In this document: positions 1-10,350 of the stretch, piece by piece | Layout of the letters: the number at the start of each line of letters is the position of its first letter | Numbering within the stretch: position 1 is the stretch's first letter | Assembly: GCF_918797505.1 (NCBI RefSeq) | Contig: NC_092798.1 | Location: forward strand, 49,250,985-49,314,984 | Direction of reading: 5' to 3' | Source: Bemisia tabaci | Lineage: Eukaryota > Arthropoda > Insecta > Hemiptera > Aleyrodidae | DNA length: 64,000 nt | Translations under genes and position numbers: made by a program | The notes under the pieces: generated by a model | What the model was told of the DNA's origin: nothing | Seen by the model: the letters and a program-made list of their open reading frames with translations, nothing else | Databases searched by the model: none

Positions 1-4
1 CTGA

Positions 5-142
5 TTGTATGTTTCATACGTGCGAAGCAAGTACGGGTCACTAGAAACGTGGTTCGTACGGGTGGCTGATGAAATTGATCTTCGAATACCTTTTGATGAG
101 CTAGGGAAATGGAACCATCTGCATCTCATGGACAATAAATAG
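5..142 (+). pseudogene. Short open fragment related in inverted orientation to the 184-453 frame
   Basis: Stop-bounded frame of 45 codons (stop codon before position 5, TAG at 140-142). It contains DLRIPFDELGKW. The minus-strand frame at 184-453 contains DLRITFDELEVM, and the underlying DNA of about 30 bases differs at only about 3 positions. So two copies of one short segment lie head to head inside this duplication unit. I do not recognise a protein family. It may be an exon remnant or just an inverted repeat. Confidence 0.3.
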
Positions 143-183
143 TTGCCGTAATTAAGGTCATCCCGTGATTAAGGTGCCGTGAT

Positions 184-453
184 TTAAGTCATAAATTCTT
201 CATCTAATTCTTGATTCATCTCCAAAATGTCTGCTAAAGCTTTCATGCGCTTCTCCTTGTATGCATGAATGAGCAAATTGGGTATCGAACAAGCGGACAC
301 TTTTTGAAAATTTAGATGATTCTGGACAATATCGTACAGAAGTCCACGAGCTGCAGATAGAACCATTACCTCTAGCTCATCAAAAGTTATTCGAAGATCA
401 TTCAACAACCTCTTTGACAAGTTGCAAAAACTTTTCGTTAACAATAGTGTCAC
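184..453 (-). CDS. Hypothetical 89-residue frame, possible captured exon
   Basis: The 89-residue frame has a mixed, non-repetitive, protein-like composition: leucine-rich amphipathic stretches, a segment ILEMNQELDEEFMT at the C-terminus and cysteines at about residues 11 and 55. There are no homopolymer artefacts. An identical copy lies at 16799-17068 because the whole segment is duplicated, so conservation cannot test for selection. No domain, signal peptide or membrane segment is evident and no family is recognised. It could be an exon fragment carried by a repeat, or a chance frame. Confidence 0.2.
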   Translation of the reverse strand: MTLLLTKSFCNLSKRLLNDLRITFDELEVMVLSAARGLLYDIVQNHLNFQKVSACSIPNLLIHAYKEKRMKALADILEMNQELDEEFMT

Positions 454-923
454 ACGGTACTAGGAATATTTACTATTTAACGAACCTTATATTTCCCTGA
501 CTCAGTCCTAAATTATAGAAGTATGCGTTACTTTTCCAGCAATCCAAAAAAACAATTATACAAAAAACCAATACCTACACTTTCAGATATAAAAATGCAA
601 ATTTTTTGCAGCCTCGCTAAACGACTTATCAACCAGAGATTTTTTAGGAAGCGGACCTCCAAAGAGCTTTCAAAATTAAAAGTATACAACAAGTGATAAT
701 GCCATGTATTCGCCATATCAAAGCCCAATACACATTTATACACCGGCTACGTAAATCTGCTAAGTTACAAAACATGAATCGACAGTTGTCGGATTGTACA
801 TCAATGACAAAATGTGTCTAGGCCCTCATTCTTGACTACAACTACTGCCCCAGAGCCGCTCTCCGACGCCAATGCGTTGGAGCTTCCTGCTTGTTTTTAT
901 TTGTATCTAAATTGACAAAGCGC

Positions 924-1180
924 ATGAGTTGGCTTGGAGAGGCGAAGCGCATGAGTGTAGATATCGGGGGAAATGAGATATTAGTGATTTCAACTAAATC
1001 TAGGTTTGGAATATATTCTGTGAAAAATTGACTGGTAAAATCCAATATTTAAGCATCAAAATGTGAGTTTGAACTTTTTTTCCACCATAAGACTCCATAT
1101 AATTTATAAACTTTCAACGTATTTTTCTCAGAATAGCAAAAACTGCACTTATTGCGCCTTGACCTTCCAAGCCCCTTTAC
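924..1180 (+). repeat. Family K foldback, diverged copy
   Basis: The left end 'atgagttggcttggagaggcg' and right end 'gcgccttgaccttccaagcccc' are imperfect inverted repeats. The interior ('agcatcaaaa', 'atagcaaaaactgc') matches the copies at 29122 and 33320. The spacing agrees with a unit of about 255 bp. Confidence 0.7.
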
Positions 1181-1194
1181 AATGATTTTTCATC

Positions 1195-1478
1195 TCATTT
1201 TTTGGAGCATATTTTTATTTTAGACTAAGACCAGATATTAGATTAGGATCAATTTGACCACCATGTGGAATTATTTCAATAGATTTCATAGGTATTCCTT
1301 TGTTTATATCAGGATTTCTCGTCAATTGATCTCATTTTTTAGCATATTTTTATTATAGACTAAGAGCAGATATTAGATTAGGATCAATTTGACCACCATG
1401 TGGAACTATTTCAATAGATTTCATAGGTATTCCTTTGTTAATATCAGGATTTCTCGTCAATTGATCTCATCATAGACC
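1195..1478 (+). pseudogene. cox3: NUMT: tandemly duplicated fragment of mitochondrial cox3
   Basis: Read with the invertebrate mitochondrial code (TGA = Trp, AGA = Ser, ATA = Met), this encodes FSLSPDISLGSIWPPCGI, followed by a short gap and SGFLVNWSHH. That is the conserved middle of cytochrome c oxidase subunit III ('SLSPxIxLGxxWPPxGI ... SGxxVxWxHH'). The segment is present twice in tandem with a period of 135 bp. Copy 1 starts near 1195 and copy 2 near 1332. The second copy continues into the His-His codons. Under the nuclear code the frame is broken by TGA stops, so this is a dead nuclear copy. A few codons between the IPL and SGF motifs are missing relative to typical COX3. Confidence 0.88.
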
Positions 1479-1479
1479 A

Positions 1480-2215
1480 TTTTTTTCTTTCTTTTTTTCC
1501 ACCTTTTATTTATATATTTCTCCTACCATAACAGTATGAAGAAGTTTTAATTTTTTATTACAACAACATCTTTAACATCTTCTTAGCGTCACCGAGCTTT
1601 AAGAGTAGGTTTTAAATTTTCGCTGCTTACCGATTTCTAGTCACGACCATGGAGATTTGAGAGAAACTGCTTTTCAAGGGAAATCCGGCAAGTCCAACGA
1701 TTGATTCTCTCTCCTGGACCGCGTTGAAATGAAGGATACCGCCCGGTCCGGGATTATTCGGAATATTTCTCAAGAATCATTGAAAACAGATTGATTCCGT
1801 CCCGGCGCGCATTTGTTTTGACTCGCTGAAACTGTTTCTTCGACAGGTCGTTTTTCTCGGCGCTGGCTAGTTTATGAGAACCCGGAGTCCGAGGGCTACT
1901 ACCCCGCCTCATCCTGCCCGAGAAATGGACCTGTCGGAAGCGGAACTATCCTGCATTGAAAAGATATCCCCGGCTTCCGTTTGGTTAACGATTCCTTTTT
2001 TCTCTTAAAAGAAAAAAAGCCTCTTATTTATGATTTCATTTTCTGCATTGCGGCATTAGGCGGGTCATATTTTTAATTTTTTTGTACGTCTCCTCGTGGC
2101 AACTATTAATCCTAAACTCATTTAAAAATGTGTTTTTTCCCCCTCTGGATCTTAGGTGGAGAAAAAAATCGTTGCTCCACGATAATTTTGACCAATTGTT
2201 ACATAAAATAACTCT
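1480..2215. other. Unassigned stretch
   Basis: A moderately GC-rich patch (about 1640-1980) is followed by AT-rich DNA. I see no frame, TIR pair or match to another part of the window. Confidence 0.5.
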
Positions 2216-2219
2216 TTTT

Positions 2220-2395
2220 TCAGTTGGACAGTTAACTTTTGCTCCAAGGAACTATGAATAAATTAATGGATTAAACGAGGAAGATCAATGAATCATACGA
2301 ATCCTGCGTACATAGTTCCTTTTGATTTAATTTCCTTGTAAATAGTTCCTTTTAGCACAAATATAGTGACAAATGACATGAAAGTGACGTAAAAA
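2220..2395 (+). repeat. Direct repeat of the upstream part of family L
   Basis: Shares 'gacagttaacttttgct', 'ggattaaacgaggaagatcaatga' and 'gttccttttagcacaaat' with 2735-2900. A weaker third copy is at 26690-26770. Confidence 0.7.
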
Positions 2396-2731
2396 TGCTC
2401 ATGGTAGATTCCAGATCCCGCGCAATTTTTTGCTTATAGTTACAATGTTACGTTTTGGGTAACGAATAGTTTAGTACCGGTACCAATGATACGTTGTTAT
2501 TGGCATGGTTACCATAAACGTAACATTGTAACTTCGACAAGAAGAGTAAGTGGGACCTGTAATTCACCATGAGCATTGTACGAGCATGGATTATTTTTTC
2601 TCTGCAAGTCCATTGGGTTTTACGAGTCGAAATTACAGTTATTGGAAATTCTTACGAAGCAGCAATAAGCAGTTTTAATAACGATAGCTTCGACAGTTTG
2701 ATAGATTAAAGTACTCGTTTTTTAGTTTACC

Positions 2732-3345
2732 AGGCAGACAGTCAACTTTTGCTGAAAGGCTTTTTGAATAAATGGATTAGATGAAAAAGATCAATGAAGC
2801 TCGCAAATCTTGCGTGAATAGTTCCTTTTGACTTTGTTTACTCGTAAATTGTTCCTTTTAGCATAAGTTTAGTGAAAAATGACGTTATAGTGAAGGAAAA
2901 AAATTGGTGATATGTCATCAATTTTTAGTGAATTAGTAACGTTTCAAAGAAAAGTATTTCGAAAACATATTTTGTTTAAAGTATGCTCAAAATGTGATAT
3001 GTTTATCTCCTTCCTCTAATTCAAAGTTTACTTACGTAAAAGAAAGGCGAACTTAGTACCTGTTAAACTGCGGGATCCATCATTCATTTTCGGCCGAGCA
3101 ACTATTCGAACGCCGGAGTACCCGAGATTGCCTACTCAATCATTTGAAGGCGTTTTATACGGTGTGGTCCGCCCTGTAGGTCGCAGTCGGATACAATTCA
3201 CGTTGAGCAATTACTTTATGAGTCTTATTTCAGCCCTTTCTTTCCCGGCTGTTTCTCAACTCATTTTTCACCCTGCAGTGTCACATCGTGGCACGGAAAT
3301 ACCACTCAGAGAAGTTGAAGAATCTTGAAAAATCTGACAAAACAA
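2732..3345 (+). repeat. Family L repeat, copy 1 (no internal insertions)
   Basis: The core at 3088-3330 ('ggccgagcaactattcgaac', a genic-looking GC-rich stretch, then 'gagaagttgaagaatcttg') recurs at 24800-25075 (minus) and 28028-28290 (plus). This copy has the uninterrupted 'tttatctccttcctct' at about 3005. That is the empty site for the element inserted at 26892 in copy 3. Confidence 0.8.
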
Positions 3346-3371
3346 GGAAATCGGCCCAGTAGATTTCTAAA

Positions 3372-3491
3372 TGGACGTATTTCTATCAAACGGAACCATG
3401 CGCAACGGAGCCCTGAGACCCATTAGAATATGTGTATAATAGGGCTCACGTCATAATGCACATAGTTTCGTTTGACAGAAATACGTCCAAA
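3372..3491. repeat. Family F foldback
   Basis: Arms 'ggacgtatttctatcaaacg' and 'cgtttgacagaaatacgtcc' are near-perfect inverted repeats around 'gagccctgagacccattagaata'. A second copy is at 10229-10350. Confidence 0.85.
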
Positions 3492-3499
3492 TATGAGCG

Positions 3500-4090
3500 C
3501 AACAAAGAATCAAACTTTGAGAAGTCAGAGAGCTTCTAGAAATGATGTTAATGATGACAATAACGAAACAGAAGTTTCCTCCGGTCCGAGCATTCATCTC
3601 ACGACTTGGATGACCAGGAAAAGCGACGGGTTTGAGGAGAAGAGGTGTTTATTCGAGCCATTACATCGCCGAAAGGAGTGAGGTCTCGGAGCCAAGTGTC
3701 TATTTCGAGGAAAACTTCATACTTTATCTTTATATCCAGACCTATCCTTGAGGACATCACCGAGGGGGCTTTGATGAGCCGCGACAGGGGATGAAGGGGG
3801 GGGGGGACGAGGGCGTAAAATCCGCAAAAGGAAAGGAGTAAAAAAAACATAGATGGAGCATGGGTGGGGAGCCCCTATATTTTCATTAGAAGCGCTGGAA
3901 ACTTGGAAACTGTCATTTGGCACTTTCACCTAATTTTCAAATGGGTTCCTGCCGCGCGATACGCCTCCCGCGTGGCGTTGTCCGTTCTGCTCCGAAAATG
4001 ACGCCGTTTTACCGTCCGCGGGAGAAACGTCGTGTGAACGTCGAGACGTTGCCAAATTACCTCCAAGTAATACGAATATTTTCTTGTTGA
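3500..4090. other. Unassigned stretch with a G-run
   Basis: No recognisable gene. A run of about 10 G near 3797-3806 is a likely site of length error or polymorphism. Confidence 0.5.
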
Positions 4091-4093
4091 CTA

Positions 4094-4323
4094 CACGGAA
4101 AAAAAACAAAATGCTGATTCAACAATTCAATTGCTGAAAACAGTGAGTGCAATGTTTCAACGCAGATTTTACAACAAAAAAATGATACTTTAACCACCCT
4201 CGTGGTTAAATTAGTTTACAATGTGGTTATAGTAGCATTTTTTGTTGTAAAATCTGCGATGAAACATTGCACTCACTATTTTTAGCAATTGAATTGTTGA
4301 ATCAGCAATTTTTTTTTTCTGTG
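4094..4323. repeat. Family I foldback
   Basis: Ends CACGGAAAAA and TTTTTTCTGTG. Long inverted arms contain 'caattgctgaaaacagtgag' and the complement of 'ttgttgtaaaatctgcg'. A short asymmetric centre holds 'aaccaccctcgtggtta', itself a mini-hairpin. Second copy at 6288-6519. Confidence 0.85.
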
Positions 4324-4351
4324 CATTTCAGAAAATTTAATTCACACTTTA

Positions 4352-4579
4352 CACTGGAAGAAAAAGTCGCTTGGATCTAGAGTCCAGACTCTTGAAAACA
4401 TTGACAAGAAAAAATACTCTTGATTCAATTGGATTTTTGCTTAGGTCAAGAACTTAGCCTCTTAATTTAAGTAGAATTCCTTTTGATTCAAGCAAAAATC
4501 CGATTGAATCAAGAGTATTTTTTCTTGTCATTGTTTTCAAGAGTCTGGACTCTAGATCCAAGCGACTTTTCTTCCAGTG
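4352..4579. repeat. Family A foldback, copy 1
   Basis: CACTGGAAG...CTTCCAGTG ends. Arms carry 'gatctagagtccagactctt' and its complement. The whole unit is a palindrome of about 228 bp, and the same unit recurs seven more times in the window. Confidence 0.92.
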
Positions 4580-4976
4580 TATTTTCAAGTGTCCCTCAGA
4601 AGGATGGTATCTGACTTAAAATGCCTGAAGTTTCAAGTGCTGAAGGGTCAAACAAAGGTTTCTTTGCGCAATATCTGCAGTATCTCCGATTTTTGTATTT
4701 CTTATTATCATGATCTTGTCAGTGTCCGTATGCAATCCTCCAAATGTGCTAGTCCTTACTACTTCTTTAATATCAACCTTTGATTTCGTTTATTTGTTTT
4801 TTTCTCGTACTTATTATCAATTATAGATTTAATTTCTTTCTTTCCCCAATTTCAAAAATTCACGTGACACGTTTTTGTTTACCTTATGTAGTTTCAGGCT
4901 TTGTACTTTTTTTTACATTATGGTACAAGCTGAAGATAGAGAAAATGTCTCTGATAGCATCCGTACAATGTCGTAA
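4580..4976. other. Unassigned AT-rich stretch
   Basis: No gene, repeat arm or regulatory motif recognised between the family A copy and the next foldback. Confidence 0.4.
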
Positions 4977-5224
4977 CCTTCCGGCCAAAGTATCACAAGC
5001 GCCATGCGACGTTTCAAAATTTTCGCCACCATTTTATTTTTTACAGAGAATTTTTGGTCAAATCTGTTTGAAAATTTCACTGAATTTTATCAGGAGCACA
5101 AAAAAAATTCAGTAAAATGTTAGGACAGCTTCGTTGAACAATTACTAAAAAACAAAAAAAAAATAAAAATAGCGTCAGAAAGCTTTAAACGTTGCATGCC
5201 GCTTGTGATACTTTGACCGGAAGG
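4977..5224. repeat. Foldback of ~250 bp
   Basis: The left arm 'ccttccggccaaagtatcac' pairs with the right arm 'gtgatactttgaccggaagg'. The next segment 'gcgccatgcgacgtttcaaa' also pairs with 'ttaaacgttgcatgccgc'. The centre is A-rich. I saw no second copy. Confidence 0.75.
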
Positions 5225-5236
5225 TGACGATGTATT

Positions 5237-5373
5237 GAACTGCATTTTGCACTTTGGACCTATAAATTTTGGCTCATCTGAAAAAATACTTATGTGCATA
5301 GGGAAACTAATGGCACATGCGTTGTTTTTAAACCGGGCCGGAATTTATAGGTCCAAATTGCAAAATGCAGTCC
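5237..5373. repeat. Family G foldback
   Basis: 'actgcattttgcactttgga' at the left and 'tccaaattgcaaaatgcagt' at the right form the arms. Similar units lie near 31313, 53126, 54030, 54193 and 60036. Confidence 0.85.
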
Positions 5374-5800
5374 TATTGAACAGTGAATAAACATTTCTAA
5401 CCGTAGTCCAGCTTTAATTAATTATATGTTTAAACTGTTCAAAAAAAAACACGCAATTTGCGACTCCGCACATTTATTCACGGGCACCCTCTATCGAAGA
5501 TAAACGTTCATAAAATTTCTTTTAAATCAGTATATTTCGTAGGGTAACTTGGCAACGTTGGAATACTCTTGCGACGTTCTTACTAAGCACGAGAGCGCTC
5601 TTAGAGAAACTCCAGCCCGAGCTGGAAACCGCCGACCGCTCCAAGTTAAAAGATTCCTCCCCGCTGTAATTTAATATCCGCTCTCCACGTATCCGCGGGA
5701 AAAAAGGGGGAAAAAACTGACAAATGGCCGCTGACAAAATTATGTCACGACAGTGAAAAAAATCTACCCACACTGACTGCCGGCTCACAATTACGGCCGG
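5374..5800. other. Unassigned stretch
   Basis: Contains 'aacttggcaacgttggaata' at 5547, which resembles the inner end of families B/C without a partner. Nothing else recognised. Confidence 0.4.
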
Positions 5801-6595
5801 TGTCCCTTTCGTCGAGAACGGGTGGCGCACAATGGAACGAGAAGTCAAACAAGACATTTCCGAGTTCACCAGCAAAATTTTCATCTTCATTCCGTCTTGT
5901 TATACATTTTAGAAGTGTTTGTAGAGACATTTTTACGATAAAGCTAATGGAACCACTTTTAACCCTCATTTTGTAGTAACGAAGGTGTCCCTTTCGTCGA
6001 GGACGGGTGGCGCGCAATGGAACGAGAAGTCAAACAAGACATTTCCGAGTTCACCAGCAAAATTTTCATCTTCATTCCGTCTTGTTATACATTTTAAGGA
6101 GTGTTTGTAGAGACATTTTTACGATAAAGCTAATGGAACCACTTTTAACCCTCATTTTGTAGTAACGAAGGTGTCCCTTTCGTCGAGGACGGGTGGCGCG
6201 CAATGGAACCAGAAGTCAAGCAAGACATTTCCGAGTTCACCAGCAAAATTTTGATCTTCATTCCGTCTTGTTATACATTTTAAGGAGCACGGAAAAAACT
6301 CAATTGCTGAACTAACTATTCAATTGCTAAAAAAAGTGACTGCGATGTTTCAACGTAGATTTTACAACGAAAAAATGCTACTTTCATCACTATTGTAGGC
6401 CAATTCAACCACGGGGGTGGTTAAAGTTGCATTTTTGTGTTATGAAATCTACATTGAAACATTGCAGTCAATTATTTTCGCAATTGAATTGTTAAATCCG
6501 CAATTTAATTTTTTCTGTGAGTTTTTTGAGAGACATGTTTACGAAGAAGCTAATGGAACCACTTTTACTCCTTGTTTTGTATTAACGAAGATAGG
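5801..6595 (+). repeat. Tandem repeat, ~185-bp unit, 3 copies, third one interrupted
   Basis: The unit start 'tgtccctttcgtcga' occurs at 5801, 5986 and 6172 (periods 185 and 186). The third unit runs to 'cattttaaggag' at 6287, is interrupted by the family I foldback, and resumes at 6520 ('gagagacatgtttacgaaga', 'agctaatggaaccactttta'). The resumed part is more diverged than units 1 and 2 are from each other. Confidence 0.9.
6288..6519. mobile_element. Family I foldback nested in the 185-bp tandem array
   Basis: CACGGAAAAA...TTTTTTCTGTG ends, same family as 4094-4323. The uninterrupted units of the array give the empty site 'taaggagtgtttgtagagac', so this is a genuine insertion that postdates the array. 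The target duplication looks like 2 bp (AG). Confidence 0.88.
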
Positions 6596-6648
6596 CTTAT
6601 AAATTTTCCGCATCATGTCCAATCTTTCTCACCGACTGACCGCATTAT

Positions 6649-7041
6649 AGGTTGATTATTGAAATTGATAGACAAAACTGTGAGCAAAGGGAAAATGGAG
6701 CGATCCTATTTGCGGGAATGGGCGATCGGAATGGACAGAGGTGGTAAGTTATAGACTAACTAATGGCAACGCACGAAAGACCCTCAGTTAGTCCATAGTT
6801 AGTACATCATTCTCTCCTTTAGCACGTAACAACCAAATTCAACCAACTGTTTCAACCAATAGGATCTCTCCATCTTGCTCTCCATCTCCAATAGGCAACC
6901 AGCGGACAACACTGATGGCCCTTGAGCCCCTTCACTGTATGGACCTCACCAATTAAAATAACCTAAATGTTTCAGTGCAACCGGCAGGAACTCCTCATCC
7001 TCCTTTTGTCTTCTTTGTCTATCAATTTCAATAACCAGCCC
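6649..7041. repeat. Family J foldback
   Basis: 'gattattgaaattgatagac' at the left pairs with 'gtctatcaatttcaataacc' at the right. The centre has 'tagactaactaatggcaac' and its near-complement. Related units at 40488-40738 and 57041-57240. Confidence 0.75.
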
Positions 7042-7646
7042 GCAGAGCAATAAGATATAGAATATCATGAAAACACAACACCAATCAATGGCCCTCCAGC
7101 GTCAAAGAGGAACGGAAAAACCGGATTCTGGCAAATCGAAAGGAGCGCGTCTCTCAAAACGCCTTCAATTAGCCTGCTATGCAATCCGAGCTCCGGAGAG
7201 TTAAAATAGTTGCTCGGATAGTTTGCGCTATCACTGCATGGTCCGCGGTAATTAGAATATCATATATGTTTTAGTCCGACGAATAGGATACCTCTATCTT
7301 CCCTTAGACTTTTTGTCTATCGTTTTGCCTATCAATTTCAATAATCAGACCGCGCGCAGCTCGGTAGAATTTGGATGTCTCTACCATTCTTCCCTGGCGC
7401 AAAATCATGCAGTTTTGAGATTATAACAAGGTCTACCACAACCACTCGTTTCAACTGATATAGGATGCCTCTATCTTCCCTTCATCTTTTTTGTCTATCG
7501 CTTTGTCAATCGCTATGTCTATTGCTTTGTCAATCGCTTCGTCTGTGAATCTCAATAATCAGACTGCAGCTCAGCAGAATTTGGCTGTCTTCCAATTCCC
7601 TTTGGTGCAAAATAATGAATTTTTGCGATTATAGCAGCATCACTAC
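7042..7646. repeat. Mosaic of family L and family J fragments
   Basis: 7140-7215 resembles the inner part of L on the minus strand ('aaaacgccttcaattagcc', 'agttgctcgg'). 7270-7345 and 7455-7565 each end in the family J right end ('tatcaatttcaataatcaga'). Around 7505 there is a short tandem of 'tcgctatgtctattgctttg'-like 20-mers. Confidence 0.55.
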
Positions 7647-8200
7647 AATGGACCACTAGATAAGGTACGAATTTCAGCATTCTGATACATGTTTCTTAAC
7701 CAAAATTCCACGTAAAACACGATACACACAACGAAAATTACCGAAATTAACTCCTTACGAAGATATTTAATGATTCTTAATGCGTGAATTCAAACCACCC
7801 GCTCATGAAAACTCAATGCTCTACGTGATTCACATCGCGCGCTAAACGTTATCATGACAGTCTCTGCGATATAAAAATCTGGCAACCTCAGTCTTGACGC
7901 TTTGGCTCAGTTATAGCAAATTGCTAATAGTTTGAACAACACATGATGGGAAATGAACATTGCTCGATTGAGAAGCTTGCTGAAACCGTTGTAGTGGGCG
8001 ATTTGACTCACGTAGAGTTTTGAGTTTCTTGTGAGCGGGCAGTTCAAATTCCTCGTAACCAATGTGAAATAAAAACGTTAATATCTTCGTTAGGAGTTGG
8101 TTTCCGTAATTTTCGTTGTGTGAATCGTTTTCTACGTGAAATTCTGGTTAAGAAACATGTATTAGATCGCTTAAATTCGTACCTTGTCTAGTGGTCCATT
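7647..8200. mobile_element. Family E foldback, 554 bp, copy 1
   Basis: AATGGACCACTAG at the left and CTAGTGGTCCATT at the right. Inverted arms extend at least 100 bp ('aaggtacgaatttcagcatt' against its complement). The second copy, 9609-10162, has the same length. No coding frame, so non-autonomous. Confidence 0.9.
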
Positions 8201-8204
8201 ATCC

Positions 8205-8350
8205 GTTTGGTTCCAAGGGATTTCGTCCGATAAAAATTTTCCCACCGTACTTCGTGTCCAAAAAAAAATCGTCCGCAGTAAAGACGTCCAGCAAAATTGG
8301 TCCGCATTAAAATCCGTCCGCATAAAAAGGACAACCAACCACATAGGATA
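8205..8350 (+). repeat. Degenerate short tandem repeat
   Basis: Irregular repetition of 'cgtccgca.taaaa' about every 15-17 bases (for example 8268, 8307, 8323). A similar T-rich spacing occurs earlier in the stretch. Confidence 0.5.
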
Positions 8351-8356
8351 CCTCCA

Positions 8357-8874
8357 CTGCCGAGCTTAGGAAAAACGCCGTATGAACATTCGAAAGTTTC
8401 CATATTTCCCGCGATAAAACACGTGTTTTTGAGGAAAGTTATTCATATATCTCCTTGAAATTTGCAGATATTTTAGATTATATTGCGAACAAAACTGTTC
8501 GAAAAATTTGAAGAAAAATACACACAATTTTCCCAGTGAATGTTTGTTGTTTTGTTTATCGAAGAAAACATGGCAATGTTCGAAGGCTCATACGGCATTT
8601 GGACCGCGTTAAACAGGAAGGAACCAAGCCACATCAGCTATTCCCAAATTTAATCGGGCAACTTAATTTTTTACATGAAAACGATTGTGCGGATTTTTTT
8701 TCAAATTTCTATGAATTTTCTCCATAGCACAAAGCAAATTCTTTAAAATTTTCAAAGGAATCCGCAAAAACGTTCTCTCGTAAAAAATCAAATTCCCCTG
8801 TTAAAATTTGGCAATAGCTGATGTGGCTTGGTTCCTTTCTGTTTAACTCGGTCCATTTTGTCTTAGCATAGCAG
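8357..8874 (+). mobile_element. Family B element split by a family D insertion
   Basis: Left end 'ctgccgagcttaggaaaaac' at 8357. The interior runs to 'aaggctcatacggcat' at 8598, is interrupted by D, and the terminal part 'tcttagcatagcag' resumes at 8861. Without D the length is that of a normal B copy (about 260 bp). Confidence 0.8.
8600..8855. mobile_element. Family D element, copy 1, nested in B
   Basis: TGGACCGCGTTAA at the left and TTAACTCGGTCCA at the right. Subterminal arms 'ggaaccaagccacatcagct' / complement 'agctgatgtggcttggttcc' are a perfect 20-bp match. Other copies at 31508-31761 and 49669-49925. Confidence 0.9.
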
Positions 8875-9127
8875 TCTACTTTCTCTTTTTCCATGGGTGT
8901 GTCCGTCGATTTCACTAATCAGTCCGCTGTGCGGCGGTTGCGATGTCGCCTCCGAAATGACTTCCCTGACTTTGATGTACAATACTTTCGGCGGTCGAGG
9001 GAACTTGGGGCGGGCGCTGCGGCGCGGTTTCTTGACCTCAGCTTAAAAACAGGAGCCTCGCCGAACGTGCTCGGAGATTTTTATGGCCATCCCGCCGGGT
9101 CCGGGAGTGTCAATGACGTGGACATCC
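8875..9127. other. GC-rich single-copy patch
   Basis: A frame of about 98 codons is open here on the plus strand (8893-9189) but it runs into the family B element at 9132. The high GC content explains its length. No domain recognised. Confidence 0.4.
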
Positions 9128-9131
9128 AATA

Positions 9132-9385
9132 CTGCCGTGCTGAGGAAAAACGCCGTATGAACATTCGAGAGTTGCCAAATTCCCTCTGATTTAACCTTTG
9201 TCTTTGAGGAAAGTTACGAATGTTTTCCTTTGAAATTTTAAGGGACTTTAGGCGAGATGGCGATCGAAATTATCCGAAAAATTGGAAGAAAAATATTCAT
9301 AAGTTGACCAAGAAATTAGGCTTTTTGTCGAAAGAAATTTGGCAACGTCGAAAGGTTCATACGGCGTTTTGCCCAAGGATGGCAG
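9132..9385. mobile_element. Family B element with 4-bp target duplication AATA
   Basis: CTGCCGTGC...GGCAG ends, with AATA at 9128-9131 and again at 9386-9389. The inner arms are 'cgccgtatgaacattcgaga' and 'ggttcatacggcgtt'. 254 bp, no coding frame. Confidence 0.9.
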
Positions 9386-9424
9386 AATACTCTTGCGTTG
9401 CATCGCATTTATCTCGGCCGTGCA

Positions 9425-9608
9425 CTGCCAAGGAAGAATGCTACCGTATGAACCTTCAGACTTTTCGTTGACGAATCGCGAATTTCCGAGGAATTTTGCG
9501 GATGTCTCTCTCCTGGTTTTACCGAGAGTTTTTTCCTTGATTCCATGTAAAGTGTCTGAGAATTTCAAAGACAATTTTCATAACTTCCTTCATAAATACA
9601 TATTTTCT
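9425..9608. mobile_element. Family B element, right end missing
   Basis: Starts with 'ctgccaaggaagaatgctac' and has the interior 'cataacttccttcataaata'. It stops where family E begins at 9609, and no right half follows E at 10163. The missing end was lost before or during the E insertion. Confidence 0.7.
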
Positions 9609-10162
9609 AATGGACCACTAGACAAGGTACGAATTTCAACATTCTGATACATGTTTCTTAACCAAAATTTCACGTAAAACACGATGCGCACAACGAAAAT
9701 TACCGCAATTAACTCCTTACGAAGATATTGAATGATTCTTGATGCGTGAATTGAAACCACCCGCTCTTGAAAACTCGATGCTCTACGTGATTCACATCAC
9801 GCACTAAACGTTATCATGACAGTCTCTGCGATATAAAAATCTGGCAACCTTAATCTTGACACTTCGGCTCAGCTATAGCAAATTGCTAATAGTTTGAACA
9901 GCACATGGTGGGACATGAACATTGCTCGATTGAGAAGCTTGCTGAAACCGTTGTAGTGCGCGATTTGACTCACGTAGAGCTTTGAGTTTCTTATGAGCGG
10001 GCAGTTCAAATTCCTCGTAACCAATGTGAAATAAAAACGTCAATATCTTTGTTAGAAGTTGGTTTCAGTAATTTTCGTAGCGCAAATCGTATTCTACGTG
10101 AAATTCTGGTCAAGAAATATGTATCAGATTGCTTAAATTCGTACCTTGTCTAGTGGTTCATT
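9609..10162. mobile_element. Family E foldback, 554 bp, copy 2
   Basis: Same ends and same 554-bp length as copy 1 (7647-8200), same orientation, roughly 95% identical by eye. The two copies flank about 1.4 kb containing B and D elements. Confidence 0.9.
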
Positions 10163-10228
10163 CTTGTACTGCATTTTGCCTCAACGTGGCAGACAGAGGG
10201 AATATTATACTCGAGCGGTGTGGTTATT

Positions 10229-10350
10229 TTGACGTATTTCTGCCCAACGGAATTATGTGCATTAAGACATGAGCCCTGAGACCCATAAGAATAATTGAAT
10301 AACAGGACTCACATCATAATGCACATAGTTCCGCTTGGCAGAAATGTGTC
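10229..10350. repeat. Family F foldback, copy 2
   Basis: 'gacgtatttctgcccaacgg' pairs with 'ccgcttggcagaaatgtgtc'. The central 'gagccctgagacccataaga' matches copy 1. Confidence 0.85.

Larger units (their letters stand above)
1..898. repeat. Left copy of a ~0.9-kb near-identical direct duplication
   Basis: Positions 1-898 match 16616-17514 at a constant offset of 16615. The only difference I found is one extra C in the right copy, in the run near 17463. The match breaks at a T-run: the left copy goes on 'atttgtatc' and the right copy 'tcctctccc'. The left copy starts at the window edge, so it may extend further. No TG..CA ends, primer-binding site or polyprotein frame supports an LTR pair. 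Segmental duplication, a long repeat family or an assembly duplication all fit. Confidence 0.9.

Noticed and set aside
5801..6595. CRISPR-like array
   Set aside because: Unit length 185 bp with no constant-repeat/variable-spacer pattern, in a eukaryotic context.
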